NCBI GenBank assembly: GCA_038396585.1
Contig: CP121691.1
Span: forward strand, 2,852,001-2,916,000
DNA length: 64,000 nucleotides
Origin: Vallitaleaceae bacterium 9-2
GTDB taxonomy: Bacteria > Bacillota > Clostridia > Lachnospirales > Vallitaleaceae
Direction: 5' to 3'
The notes below the pieces were generated by a model that had not been told where the DNA came from, searched no databases, and worked only from the letters and a program-made list of their open reading frames with translations. Shown in pieces: positions 7,632-17,018 of the stretch; position 1 is the first letter of the stretch, and every line of letters begins with the position of its first letter. Both the position numbers and the translations under genes were made by a program.

Positions 7632-10019
7632 TCAACAAGTTCTTGTCCAAAATTCCTGAAGTTTTGATTTGAGCTCATTTTCATCAAAAACCGTCTCCAT
7701 ATGAGACCATTCCACGGGATATAGTTCTTGGTAACGCTTTGTCCTAAATCGCTTGTCAATTAACAAGACACTTCCTTGATCATTTTCCGTTCGTATGACT
7801 CGCCCTGCCGCTTGCAAGACTTTGTTCATTCCCGGATACGTATAAGCATAATCAAACCCTGATCCCATAGTTTGATTAAAATAATCTTTGATAATATCTT
7901 GCTCAAAACAGATCATCGGCAAACCCACTCCAACAATGACAGCGCCTAAAAGTTTTTCTCCTATGAGATCAATCCCTTCCCCAAACATGCCACCAAGCAC
8001 TGCAAATGCCACGTAACTCTTTTCTCCATTAGATGTAGAAAACCGATCAATAAAGGCTTCTTTATCCGCTTCCCGAAGATTTTTTTCCTGAATAGCGCAC
8101 TCCACTTGATGTCCATAGATATGCTCAAACACTTCATATGCCTTGTTCATGTATGTATACGATGGAAAATACACAAGGTAATTGCCATGGCGTTGTTGAA
8201 CAAATGCACCTATTTTTTGGATCAAAGAACCCATCGATTGATCTCTATCAGCATATTTTGTAGACAGGCGCCCATCCACCATAAGCTTAAGGTTTTCTTG
8301 CTTAAATGGCGAGAGCAAGTCAAGCCCAAAACTTTGTTCATCACCTCCAAGCAGGTAGCGATAATAAGGCATCGGCAATAAGGTTGCACTAAAATATACG
8401 ACTCCTTTCATTGTTAAAAGAATCTCGCGAAGATTTGTCCGGGGATCGACGCAAAACAGCTTCATTACTAATTCTTGGCCCTCTCTCAAGTAGTATGTCC
8501 GATAGTTAGGACCATACATTTCATATTTTTTGATAAAATCATAGGCCAAAAAATAAAACTCCAAAAGTTCATCCATATGTTCCCACTGTTTATGAAGCTT
8601 AAAGATTTTTTCGATACGATATATAATACCGCGTAAGTGCGTTTCTATAGATAGCGGAGCTTCCACTTCAACTCGCTGCTTTTGATCTAAAGCTTTCATC
8701 TCTTTGCGCATATCAATAAATACCTGATTGACTTTTGTAAAGTATAAATGTAGACGTTGGTCAAGTTCTTTGACTTTGCGCTTCATATCCATGACCTGAC
8801 TTTTTTTGATTTCGGCTGAGTACATACTTCGGCTACGATCGACTAAATTATGCGCTTCATCAATAAGTAAACTATATCGACCGGTTCCTTCCGCAAAAAA
8901 CCGCTTTAGCATAGCACTGGGATCAAATGCATAATTATAGTCACAGATAATAACTTGTGATAACGTCGCCAAATCTAAGGATAGCTCATAGGGACACAAT
9001 TGATACTGTTTGGCATAAGCTTCTATAACCTCTTTGCTATATCCATCCGCATCATGATATAGGGCTTTAATACCTTCGTTCACTCGGTCATAGTGGCCCT
9101 TGGCATAAGGACAATGTTCCGGGTTACAGTTGACTTCTTCATGTATACAAATTTTTTCTTTTGCAGTAATCACAACATACTTTAATACAAGACCCTTTTC
9201 TTTCATCTTTTCTAACGTTTCAACGGCCACCTTTTTTCCGATGGTCTTTGCCGTTAAGTAAAAAAGTTTATCCGTGCAGTCTTGCCCAAGGGCTTTGATA
9301 CCGGGAAACAAAGTTGCGATTGTCTTTCCTGTTCCTGTAGGCGCTCGACTAAATAAAATATTGGCCTCCATAATGGTTCGATAAACCCCTTTCATAAGCT
9401 TATCTTGACCGCTACGAACTGTATCAAATGGAAACTCAAATGCCTTTATGCTTTGGTGCATCCGGCGTTCATACGTATCCACCATTTTTGCATACGCACT
9501 GTAATGCGTTAACACTTCTGCAAAAAAATCTGCCAATTCACCAAACTGGATTTCTTGCTCAAACTGCTTATGCTGCATACTATCCAACTCAATATACGTC
9601 AATCGACACGCTATGCGATCACATGGATATTGCAATGCATACAGATAGGCATACACCTTCGCCTGAGCCCAATGCACGAGTTGTCCCTGTTCAATCTCGC
9701 TAAGCGCCCGTGTCGTCGATTTAATCTCATCAATAAGAATATGTGTCTCTTCATTTTCCTTGGTGAGGATAACCCCATCAATTCGACCACCTAGATGATA
9801 CATCACTTCATCTTTTTCAAAAGTATAACTTACAGATACCTCACTTTCGTAAGGTCCTTTTTCAGCTTCTGCCTTTTGAAATCGTTGGTGCGCCTTCGTA
9901 CCATCAACCATACGGCGATGGCTTAAACTTACCGAGGTAATATCACCTGAGCGAAACACCATCTCAACAAGTTCACGCACGGACACTTTATGTATATATC
10001 GTTCATTCTCTTTTTTCAT
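7632..10019 (-). CDS. DinG/XPD-type DEAH helicase with N-terminal PD-(D/E)XK nuclease domain
   Basis: This is a 795-residue superfamily 2 helicase, probably acting in DNA repair with 5'-3' polarity as in XPD/DinG. Residues 1-180 resemble a Cas4/RecB-like nuclease: GRIDGVI is followed by HILIDEIKST, giving D...ExK. The helicase has Walker A APTGTGKT (about residue 228), a four-Cys iron-sulfur site (CIHEEVNCNPEHCPY at about 290-305 and a fourth Cys near 340) and DEAH in LLIDEAHNL (about 385). The C-terminal motif VLQAAGRVIRTENDQG is motif VI. Similar fused proteins occur in Clostridia. It appears to be a single-gene unit. Confidence 0.85.
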   Translation of the reverse strand: MKKENERYIHKVSVRELVEMVFRSGDITSVSLSHRRMVDGTKAHQRFQKAEAEKGPYESEVSVSYTFEKDEVMYHLGGRIDGVILTKENEETHILIDEIKSTTRALSEIEQGQLVHWAQAKVYAYLYALQYPCDRIACRLTYIELDSMQHKQFEQEIQFGELADFFAEVLTHYSAYAKMVDTYERRMHQSIKAFEFPFDTVRSGQDKLMKGVYRTIMEANILFSRAPTGTGKTIATLFPGIKALGQDCTDKLFYLTAKTIGKKVAVETLEKMKEKGLVLKYVVITAKEKICIHEEVNCNPEHCPYAKGHYDRVNEGIKALYHDADGYSKEVIEAYAKQYQLCPYELSLDLATLSQVIICDYNYAFDPSAMLKRFFAEGTGRYSLLIDEAHNLVDRSRSMYSAEIKKSQVMDMKRKVKELDQRLHLYFTKVNQVFIDMRKEMKALDQKQRVEVEAPLSIETHLRGIIYRIEKIFKLHKQWEHMDELLEFYFLAYDFIKKYEMYGPNYRTYYLREGQELVMKLFCVDPRTNLREILLTMKGVVYFSATLLPMPYYRYLLGGDEQSFGLDLLSPFKQENLKLMVDGRLSTKYADRDQSMGSLIQKIGAFVQQRHGNYLVYFPSYTYMNKAYEVFEHIYGHQVECAIQEKNLREADKEAFIDRFSTSNGEKSYVAFAVLGGMFGEGIDLIGEKLLGAVIVGVGLPMICFEQDIIKDYFNQTMGSGFDYAYTYPGMNKVLQAAGRVIRTENDQGSVLLIDKRFRTKRYQELYPVEWSHMETVFDENELKSKLQEFWTRTC

Positions 10020-10153
10020 GACTGCCCCTTTTTTTTGCGTACATATGTTCTACCCCTATTATACAAGATAGCTTCACGAAAATAAAGCAAATAAAAGACA
10101 AACTGCGTAAAATATGATACACTATCGTTATCTTATTTTTTTGGAGGCGTTAC

Positions 10154-10576
10154 ATGGCAACAATTACCAAAGTTAGTATCATGATTTTTTTAATTATTCT
10201 AGGTATTTCCATGAGTTCAAACAATTATATTCACCGATTTATTGTGACCCATATTTTCTTTCATCAACCTTTAGCTACAAAGATGTTACGTCCTCTTGGT
10301 ATTATCATTGCTATTAGTTCTGTTTTATACATTACACCCTATCTGTATGTTGGTATATTATTGAATCTAGTTATTGCAATGTTTTTAATTTTTAATTACA
10401 TCCGAAGCCAAAGCGCTGTACGTAAGCATACCATCAGCCCAAGAGAAAAAGCCATCCAATCTTATCAAATGGAGATTTTGGCTAAGCGACAACATATTAA
10501 TCGGTTAAAATCAGATATAGCTAAACAAAATCGTAACAAAGAGCTAAAAACAACACTTACTGAAAAAAGCGACTAG
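10154..10576 (+). CDS. Small membrane protein of unknown function
   Basis: This 140-residue protein is not recognised. It has an N-terminal hydrophobic segment (about residues 7-22), a longer hydrophobic stretch forming one or two helices (about 47-83) and a basic, helical C-terminal tail (about 90-140) that is probably cytoplasmic. TTGGAGG sits 7 bp before the start. It is a lone plus-strand gene between two minus-strand units and ends inside a terminator stem shared with glcK. Confidence 0.7.
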   Translation: MATITKVSIMIFLIILGISMSSNNYIHRFIVTHIFFHQPLATKMLRPLGIIIAISSVLYITPYLYVGILLNLVIAMFLIFNYIRSQSAVRKHTISPREKAIQSYQMEILAKRQHINRLKSDIAKQNRNKELKTTLTEKSD

Positions 10577-10593
10577 AATATCTAGTCGCTTTT
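10565..10593. terminator. Bidirectional terminator between convergent genes
   Basis: A 12-bp stem (10565-10576 with 10582-10593) closes a 5-nt loop. The stop codon of the small membrane protein is the last codon of the left arm. The A and T flanks let it serve both that gene and glcK. Confidence 0.85.
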
Positions 10594-10604
10594 CAATAAT
10601 CTTT

Positions 10605-11564
10605 TTACTTGTCATACATTTTATACAGCATCGCTGCACCAATAATTCCTGCATCATTCCCTAACTCACACACAAGTAATTCTGTCTTAAGTGAATCTGC
10701 TCCACCATATATTTCTGTAAGGACTTTTTCTCTTAAAGGAACTAATAGGTTTTCTTTTTGTGCAGATACACCTCCACCAAGAGCAATGGCTTGTGGTTGG
10801 AAAATGTTAATTACATTCACTAAACCAACGGCTAAGTGGTGAATATACCAATCAATCACTTCTTGCGCAATTACATCTCCAGCTTGCGCCGCATCAAAAG
10901 GAATCTTTGCATTCATATTTTCCAGGTTTCCTTCTACAAGTGTGTTCAATGTTGACTCCGGGTGGGCTGCTGCAGCTTCTTTGGCTTTGCCAATTAAAGC
11001 TGTTGCTGAGGAAAAGGCCTCCCAACATCCACGGCGTCCACAACTACATGTTGCTCCGTTCATATCAATAACCATATGTCCAAGCTCTGCACCGCCATGG
11101 TAAGATCCTGTAATAATATTTTCCTGTACAATAATTCCACCACCGACGCCTGTACCCAACGTTACAGCAACAAAGTCTTTATATTTGCGTCCAACACCTG
11201 AGATAAACTCTCCATAAGCAGCTGCGTTGGCATCATTTTCAATATATACAGGGATATCAAAATACTTAACAAATTCTTCACGGATGGGTGTATTATTGAA
11301 CTTTAAATTATTCGCATAAACGATTAGCCCTTTTTCTGTATCCGGCGTTCCTGGACTTCCAATCCCGACAGAATGAACGTCTTCGGGCTTAATACCTTCA
11401 TCTTCAATCACTTTTAGTGCTAGCATCGCCATATCTTTAACGATAGCCGTATAATCCCGCTCACGTAATGTAGGCACTGAATCTTTTCGAATAATCGTGC
11501 CTTGTTCATCGACTAACGCCGCTGCAATATTTGTCCCACCTAAATCAATTCCAATATTATACAT
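10605..11564 (-). CDS. glcK: ROK-family glucokinase
   Basis: This 319-residue kinase phosphorylates glucose with ATP and feeds glycolysis. The phosphate-binding motif IGIDLGGTNIAAALV is at the N-terminus. The ROK zinc site CSCGRRGCWEAFSS lies near residues 175-190 and the sugar-binding ELGHM just before it. It is last in a run uvrC-hprK-glcK (9-bp gap to hprK), and AAGGAGG precedes the start. The coupling to HPr kinase fits a role in glucose sensing and use. Confidence 0.93.
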   Translation of the reverse strand: MYNIGIDLGGTNIAAALVDEQGTIIRKDSVPTLRERDYTAIVKDMAMLALKVIEDEGIKPEDVHSVGIGSPGTPDTEKGLIVYANNLKFNNTPIREEFVKYFDIPVYIENDANAAAYGEFISGVGRKYKDFVAVTLGTGVGGGIIVQENIITGSYHGGAELGHMVIDMNGATCSCGRRGCWEAFSSATALIGKAKEAAAAHPESTLNTLVEGNLENMNAKIPFDAAQAGDVIAQEVIDWYIHHLAVGLVNVINIFQPQAIALGGGVSAQKENLLVPLREKVLTEIYGGADSLKTELLVCELGNDAGIIGAAMLYKMYDK

Positions 11565-11573
11565 AAATCCTCC

Positions 11574-12551
11574 TTAGTTGTTTGTTCCTTTTTCTTCTAA
11601 ATTTTTGCGCTCTTGTGTACGTTTTGCCAAGTTATTGGTCACTCGATTATTCAGCTCAATCGCTGCATTATACCCCATCGCTTTTTGTCGATGGTTAATC
11701 GCCGCCGACTCTACAATAATCGCCAAGTTTCGCCCTGGACGAATGGGAATCGAATGTGACACGATTTGATTGCCAAGAATTTCCATGTATTCTTCATTTA
11801 AACCTAAGCGTTCATATTCCTTATCTGGATTCCAATCTTCCAGTCGTATCGCTAAATCTATGTTTTGACTTTCCTTAACCGACTCGACTCCAAAAAGGGT
11901 CTTGCAATCAACAATCCCCACTCCGCGCACTTCTATAAAGTGACGAATAATATCTGGACTTGTTCCTTGCAAAATATCATCATTAATTTTTTTAATTTCA
12001 ACAACATCATCTGCAACCAGACGGTGCCCCCGCTTAATCAACTCCAAAGCAGTCTCTGATTTTCCAATACCGCTTTCACCCGTAATAAAAACCCCTTCAC
12101 CATAGACATCTACAAGTACACCATGTAAAGAAATCCGTGGTGCAAGTTCTGTTTTTAAGTATTGGTTTAATTCTGAAGAAAAATATGAAGTTGGTCTGTG
12201 AGATTGTAATATCGGAACCCCCGTCTCATGTGCCACTTCATTGAGGTCATCCATTAGCTCCAAACTCCGTGACAAAATCAAGCACGGTATCTGACTTTTA
12301 AATAGGCGCTCAAGAATAGCACGACGTTCAGAGGCAAATAAGTTTTGTATATAGGTGTACTCCACTTTTCCAATGATCTGAACACGTTCAGAATCAAAAT
12401 AATCAAAAAAACCTGCAAGCTGTAATGCCGGTCGATTTAAGTCACTTTGATTGATGCGTATATCTTTGGTCGGTATTTCCGGCGTCAAATTCTTGAGTTT
12501 CATTTTTTTGATGATATCATCAAGACAGACATAATAATTTTCATGATCCAT
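11574..12551 (-). CDS. hprK: HPr kinase/phosphorylase
   Basis: This is the bifunctional enzyme that phosphorylates or dephosphorylates Ser46 of HPr and so controls carbon catabolite repression. It has 325 residues. The P-loop GESGIGKSE is near residues 156-164, and the family signature region EVRGVGIVDCKTLFG follows at about 205. A regulatory N-terminal domain is present. GGAGGG is 5 bp before the start. It lies between uvrC and glcK on one strand and supports a working PTS in this organism, consistent with the PTS operon at 26.8-32.9 kb. Confidence 0.95.
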   Translation of the reverse strand: MDHENYYVCLDDIIKKMKLKNLTPEIPTKDIRINQSDLNRPALQLAGFFDYFDSERVQIIGKVEYTYIQNLFASERRAILERLFKSQIPCLILSRSLELMDDLNEVAHETGVPILQSHRPTSYFSSELNQYLKTELAPRISLHGVLVDVYGEGVFITGESGIGKSETALELIKRGHRLVADDVVEIKKINDDILQGTSPDIIRHFIEVRGVGIVDCKTLFGVESVKESQNIDLAIRLEDWNPDKEYERLGLNEEYMEILGNQIVSHSIPIRPGRNLAIIVESAAINHRQKAMGYNAAIELNNRVTNNLAKRTQERKNLEEKGTNN

Positions 12552-12590
12552 GGTCGCCCTCCAGTTTGCTTTCCTGCATTTTATCTTACA

Positions 12591-14465
12591 CTATAGTATC
12601 ACATCTTTATGGAAAAATCTATAAACCGCTTCACTACTTTTTTGATTCATCCCATTCACTTGATTAAGCTCCTCTACTGAAGCTTCTTTTATTTTTTCAA
12701 TATTGCCAAAGGCACGCATTAGGTTTTTGCGTCGCGTAGGACCAATGCCCGCTATATCATCTAAAACCGACCTCACTTGTATCTTGGAATGGGTTTTACG
12801 GTGATAATCAATGGCAAAGCGATGGGCTTCATCTTGAATTCTTGCCACAAGTTTAAACGCTTCACTTCGCACGTTCAGCGCAATCTCTTGATTATTAAAG
12901 TATAATCCTCTTGTTTGATGCTTGTCATCCTTGACCATTCCGCAAACCGGAATGGCTAATCCTACTTCTGTCAGCACTTGAAGGGCAATATTAACCTGTC
13001 CTTTTCCTCCATCCATAAGGATAAGATCCGGTAGTTTTGTAAACTTACCTTGAGCGGCATCCAGGCCTTTTATCAACAGTTCCTTTTGTTCTTCCAGTGC
13101 ATGGGTAAACCGCCGGGACAGAACTTCATTCATTGAGGCATAGTCATCTGGTCCATTTCCATATTTAATTTTAAATTTACGGTAATCACTTTTTTTAGGT
13201 TTTCCCTGTTCAAAAACAACCATCGATCCCACCGTTGCCACGCCTTGATGGTTGGAGATATCATAAGCTTCAACTCGTACTATCGCCTCGTCCAGCCCGA
13301 TGGCTTGGCGCAGTTCTTCCATGGCTCCAATCGTCCGTTTTTGCTCTTTACGAAGACTGTCACCAAATTGCTCAAGGGTAATGGCCGCATTTTTTGCCGC
13401 GAGAGCTATCAGCTTGTTCTTGTCCCCTTTTTGCGGCACTCGAATATACACTTTTTGTCCTCGTTTATCCGATAACCAACGTTCAATGATATGAGCCTCA
13501 GTCAGATTGTTTTGCAAGATGAGCTCCTTGGGAATAAACGGCGTCCCCGAGTAGAATTGTTTAACAAAAGCTGTCATAATCTCCTCGCCATTTTGCTCCT
13601 CAATATTTTCCATGCGAAAATGCTCACGTCCAATAAGTTTACCATTGCGGACAAAATACACTTGAACCAACGCTTCTTGTTCATTTTTGGCAAAGGCTAT
13701 GACATCCTGATCATTTTGCGCCGATTTAACTATTTTTTGTTTTTCCATGATTGCCTTGATGGCACTGATATAGTCTCTTGCTTCTGCCGCCTTTTCAAAG
13801 TCAAGGCGCTCTGAAGCTTCGAGCATTTGCTCTTGTAGTTCATTCATCACCGGCAGGTAGTCCCCTTCAAGAAATTGAATGACACGTTCAATCTGCTTAC
13901 CATAATCCGGCGCACTAATATACCCCATGCACGGAGCGTCACATTGCTTGATATGGTAATTCAGACATGGACGCTCTTTTCCAATATCACGTGGCAACAC
14001 ACGATGACAGGTCCTTATCTTATACATCTTACGTACAAGGTCAATAATCTCCTTAGCTGCATAAGCATTGACATAGGGTCCATAGTACTTTGCCTTGTCT
14101 TTTTTCATTTCTCGTGTATAGATAATACGCGGAAAAGCTTCATCTACCGTCACTTTGATATACGGATATGTCTTATCATCTTTGAGCATTGTGTTATATT
14201 TGGGCCAATATTTTTTAATAAGATTACACTCAAGGATAAGTGCTTCTAGTTCAGAATCTGTCACAATATATTCAAACGAATGAATTAGTGAAACCATTCT
14301 TTTGATTTTATTTGAATGATTCGCTGACTGATGAAAATATTGACGCACACGATTTTTCAAAATCTTTGCTTTGCCGACATAGATGATATGATCATTTTTA
14401 TCTTTCATTAAGTACACACCGGGTTTATCCGGCAAGTTCTTTAGCGCTTCTTTTAAATCAAACAT
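12591..14465 (-). CDS. uvrC: UvrABC excinuclease subunit C
   Basis: This nucleotide-excision-repair nuclease makes both incisions around a lesion. It is 624 residues, normal for UvrC. An N-terminal GIY-YIG domain (GVYLMKDKNDHIIYVGKAK), a UVR motif, a central RNase H-like endonuclease domain (VEAYDISNHQG, LILMDGGKGQ) and a C-terminal helix-hairpin-helix pair (IAGIGPTRRKNLMRAFG) are all visible. It follows the LacZ-like gene by 22 bp. Confidence 0.95.
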   Translation of the reverse strand: MFDLKEALKNLPDKPGVYLMKDKNDHIIYVGKAKILKNRVRQYFHQSANHSNKIKRMVSLIHSFEYIVTDSELEALILECNLIKKYWPKYNTMLKDDKTYPYIKVTVDEAFPRIIYTREMKKDKAKYYGPYVNAYAAKEIIDLVRKMYKIRTCHRVLPRDIGKERPCLNYHIKQCDAPCMGYISAPDYGKQIERVIQFLEGDYLPVMNELQEQMLEASERLDFEKAAEARDYISAIKAIMEKQKIVKSAQNDQDVIAFAKNEQEALVQVYFVRNGKLIGREHFRMENIEEQNGEEIMTAFVKQFYSGTPFIPKELILQNNLTEAHIIERWLSDKRGQKVYIRVPQKGDKNKLIALAAKNAAITLEQFGDSLRKEQKRTIGAMEELRQAIGLDEAIVRVEAYDISNHQGVATVGSMVVFEQGKPKKSDYRKFKIKYGNGPDDYASMNEVLSRRFTHALEEQKELLIKGLDAAQGKFTKLPDLILMDGGKGQVNIALQVLTEVGLAIPVCGMVKDDKHQTRGLYFNNQEIALNVRSEAFKLVARIQDEAHRFAIDYHRKTHSKIQVRSVLDDIAGIGPTRRKNLMRAFGNIEKIKEASVEELNQVNGMNQKSSEAVYRFFHKDVIL

Positions 14466-14487
14466 GTATCCACCTTCACTTATTTTG

Positions 14488-16350
14488 CTATACTTCCATT
14501 TTTATCGTTGGCATCGTCCCTACAAATTCAAATTCGATATCTGTAAACTGATTTACATCTTTTTTTATTTTACAATGACATGTCGTTGAAGGGCTAACTT
14601 CAAATTCATAATCCCCGATGGTCATCCACTGAACATCACACCGCTTAATATCTACTCGCAATGCGTCTATGTCAAAAATCCCAAGGTATGCCCCTTCATT
14701 ATACTGTAGCGTATTATCATCGGGTCCTTTGCCAAAATATGAAATTGCATCTCCCGAATCATTAAGCCGTAAAAAAAGGTGTGTTGCTTTTAACGGCACT
14801 GTCTCTGAAGGCTTTATTTGCATAATAACTTCATTTTTACCATTCATCAAAAAGATGACTTCAAGACCACCTTTATAACCTTTGATTTTATAAGAACATA
14901 TAACTTCTGTTCCATTATCTACCGCATGCAATGTATACCCTTTAAATTGAAGTGCATGGGATTTTTCTTCTTCACCAATTCGACACTCCATTCTCAAGGG
15001 TTTTAGAAAAAGCTCTTTGGACCCTAGGGCAAAGTTAAGGATTTCTCCTGTCTGTCGACTAATATTACAACTAAACCGCTCTCCCTCTAAGAATAACTTT
15101 CGATGCTTTGCCTGAACACGCATTGGTAAACCCGAAGGCGCTATCTCCATCATTTTTTGGGATGTTCTTAATCGAAACTGTTCCATAGCAAAAATATAGC
15201 CTGCTTTTTCATAATCTGTATCCTGAGCCAACGTTGCAAATACATTCAAATCATATTGACAATTCATGTTAAAATCAATTGCACTCAAATCTAAACGCAG
15301 GCGATATTGGCTTTTCGGTTGAATATCTAAAGGTTCTTCTATATTTTTATATACACTGATTCCATCTTCTAAGACTTCATATCCCAACAAGAAACCCTGT
15401 GTATCTATATATGCATAGTGACTTTTTATAAGGATCTCCATTTGATCGAGATTGAGCTCAAACTGCAGACGCTGCTGCTCTTTTTTTATCACCCGAGTAA
15501 TTGGACGGCTTTGATTCAAAGAATTAAAAAGCCAGCCACTATCTTCTATCTGAGGTAGTCCTGATTCTTCGTAGTCCCTTGATTGTCTAAATCCCCGATT
15601 CCAAGGCATTATTGAAATATCTGGATACTCTCCAATATCAATACGGTTTTTCGAAGTAATCTCTTTGACCAAATAATAATCCGACTTTGTCATCAGCGGA
15701 GACACAATATAACGTTCAATACATGGATGGTTAGAATACAACCCATAGTACTCTTCAATCTGATAAATACTTTGAGGTTTTATCTCAACATAAGGCAAGA
15801 CATCAATGACTTTGATTCCATAGGTATCGCAAAGATTATAAAATGCTTCTTGCTTCTCCCAGGCACAATAATATATTTTTTGAATGTTTAATTGCTTCAT
15901 ACACATAATGTCATCAAAAGCACTTGAACCGCTTTCATGATAATACACAATCGCTTCTTGACGCTCTACAAATGGCTCTTGACCTGCAAATCCCATATAG
16001 GTCATATGACTATCTAATACTTCACCCAGTGCATTATATATTGTGACCTTAACATCATATCGCACCGGAGTCTCTGTCGACCATTCTATAGGGGCACTCA
16101 CAATCTCATGAATGTTAAAATGATTAATCTCTTGTTGGTCAAGCACCATATTTTCTTCCATAGTTTTAAAGCCCGCATCTTCATATGAAATCTCTATGCG
16201 CGCTTTGATTGGTATTTTTTCATTCCAATGATTTTCTATAAACATGCTAAAACTTGTTGTCCACTTTTTATCCTCAGAAACCTCATGGATGTTTTCATGT
16301 TGTCTTGTTTTAATGTTTATCCACTTAATGCGAATCTTTTTTTCTTCCAT
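14488..16350 (-). CDS. LacZ-like GH2 protein lacking the catalytic core (pseudo-enzyme)
   Basis: This 620-residue protein looks like a beta-galactosidase from which the catalytic part was removed. An Ig-like domain ends PIEWSTETPVRYDVKVTIYN, matching domain 2 of LacZ. It is followed by a barrel remnant (DDIMCMKQLNIQKIYYC, FYNLCDTYGIKVID). The proton donor (GNESG in LacZ) and nucleophile (CEYAHAMGNS) segments are absent. LacZ domain 4 and the C-terminal domain then resume, with YFGKGPDDNTLQYNEGAYLGIFD equivalent to the GLGPQENYPDR region. The N-terminal sugar-binding domain is missing as well. The frame is open throughout, so it is not a decayed gene. The start is placed at 16350 (GAGAGGTG upstream); the longer frame has no ribosome binding site. 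A sugar-binding or regulatory role is inference. Confidence 0.75.
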   Translation of the reverse strand: MEEKKIRIKWINIKTRQHENIHEVSEDKKWTTSFSMFIENHWNEKIPIKARIEISYEDAGFKTMEENMVLDQQEINHFNIHEIVSAPIEWSTETPVRYDVKVTIYNALGEVLDSHMTYMGFAGQEPFVERQEAIVYYHESGSSAFDDIMCMKQLNIQKIYYCAWEKQEAFYNLCDTYGIKVIDVLPYVEIKPQSIYQIEEYYGLYSNHPCIERYIVSPLMTKSDYYLVKEITSKNRIDIGEYPDISIMPWNRGFRQSRDYEESGLPQIEDSGWLFNSLNQSRPITRVIKKEQQRLQFELNLDQMEILIKSHYAYIDTQGFLLGYEVLEDGISVYKNIEEPLDIQPKSQYRLRLDLSAIDFNMNCQYDLNVFATLAQDTDYEKAGYIFAMEQFRLRTSQKMMEIAPSGLPMRVQAKHRKLFLEGERFSCNISRQTGEILNFALGSKELFLKPLRMECRIGEEEKSHALQFKGYTLHAVDNGTEVICSYKIKGYKGGLEVIFLMNGKNEVIMQIKPSETVPLKATHLFLRLNDSGDAISYFGKGPDDNTLQYNEGAYLGIFDIDALRVDIKRCDVQWMTIGDYEFEVSPSTTCHCKIKKDVNQFTDIEFEFVGTMPTIKMEV

Positions 16351-16411
16351 AGGGCACCTCTCATATATCACTATTCTTCTTCCATTATAATCGAAAACCC
16401 TCATAATAAAA

Positions 16412-16443
16412 AGACGTGTTTTTAGAAAACTAAAAACACGTCT
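16412..16443 (-). terminator. Intrinsic terminator of the PspC gene
   Basis: A 14-bp stem (16412-16425 with 16430-16443) closes an AAAA loop and has a U run on the minus-strand side. It overlaps the PspC-gene stop codon and separates it from the LacZ-like gene. Confidence 0.85.
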
Positions 16444-16870
16444 AACTTTGCTTAGGACTGACCAAGAGATATACACCCACAAGAATAATTCCTAACGACC
16501 AGATTGTACCTCGGTTCATCCAATCCAAAAACTGGTCCGCAAGCATTAAAACTCCAAGCCCAACAATCACAACACCGATGATTTGTTTAGTTTTTTTTTG
16601 CGTCGAGTGTTCATATTCGGGTGTATGCTCATCTTCCTGCGTCGCATCATGCCCTTCATATGTTGTTTGATCTTCGATATAATCGTAAGGTCTTTCCGGA
16701 ATAATAATGGCACATAAGATATACGCTAAAACTCCTGTTCCATAAGCGAAAACAAAAATTGCAAAACCTAATCGAACGATTGTAGGGTCTATATCAAAAT
16801 ATTCTGCAATTCCCGCACACACACCTGCTAGCATTTTATCCTGTCTTGAACGAAATAATTTTTTTGACAT
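16442..16870 (-). CDS. PspC-domain membrane protein
   Basis: This 142-residue protein starts with a PspC domain (KLFRSRQDKMLAGVCAGIAEYFDIDPTIVRL) ending in a membrane segment (about residues 32-58). An acidic linker (60-95) and two more hydrophobic segments (about 97-138) follow. PspC proteins are linked to envelope-stress responses. ATG at 16870 is chosen because AAGAGGTGA lies just before it and overlaps the in-frame GTG at 16879. It is divergent from the VanY gene. Confidence 0.85.
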   Translation of the reverse strand: MSKKLFRSRQDKMLAGVCAGIAEYFDIDPTIVRLGFAIFVFAYGTGVLAYILCAIIIPERPYDYIEDQTTYEGHDATQEDEHTPEYEHSTQKKTKQIIGVVIVGLGVLMLADQFLDWMNRGTIWSLGIILVGVYLLVSPKQS

Positions 16871-16959
16871 TGCCGTCACCTCTTTCTTAAAGTATATATT
16901 GATTATAACGAGTGAAGTTTATAGCCAGCTTCCAAAATGATTAAAGGTTCATTAAAATC

Positions 16960-16988
16960 TTGCTAATTTTCTCTTTTTCATCTACAAT
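16960..16988 (+). promoter_or_regulatory. Promoter of the VanY-type gene
   Basis: TTGCTA, a 17-bp spacer and TACAAT lie 30 bp before the start codon. Confidence 0.55.
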
Positions 16989-17018
16989 GTCTGTATTAGA
17001 TATCATTTGGAGGCTTTT

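Noticed and set aside
14488-16350. Frameshifted or broken lacZ pseudogene
   Set aside because: The frame is open from a good start to stop with no internal interruption, so it looks like a maintained truncated form rather than decay.
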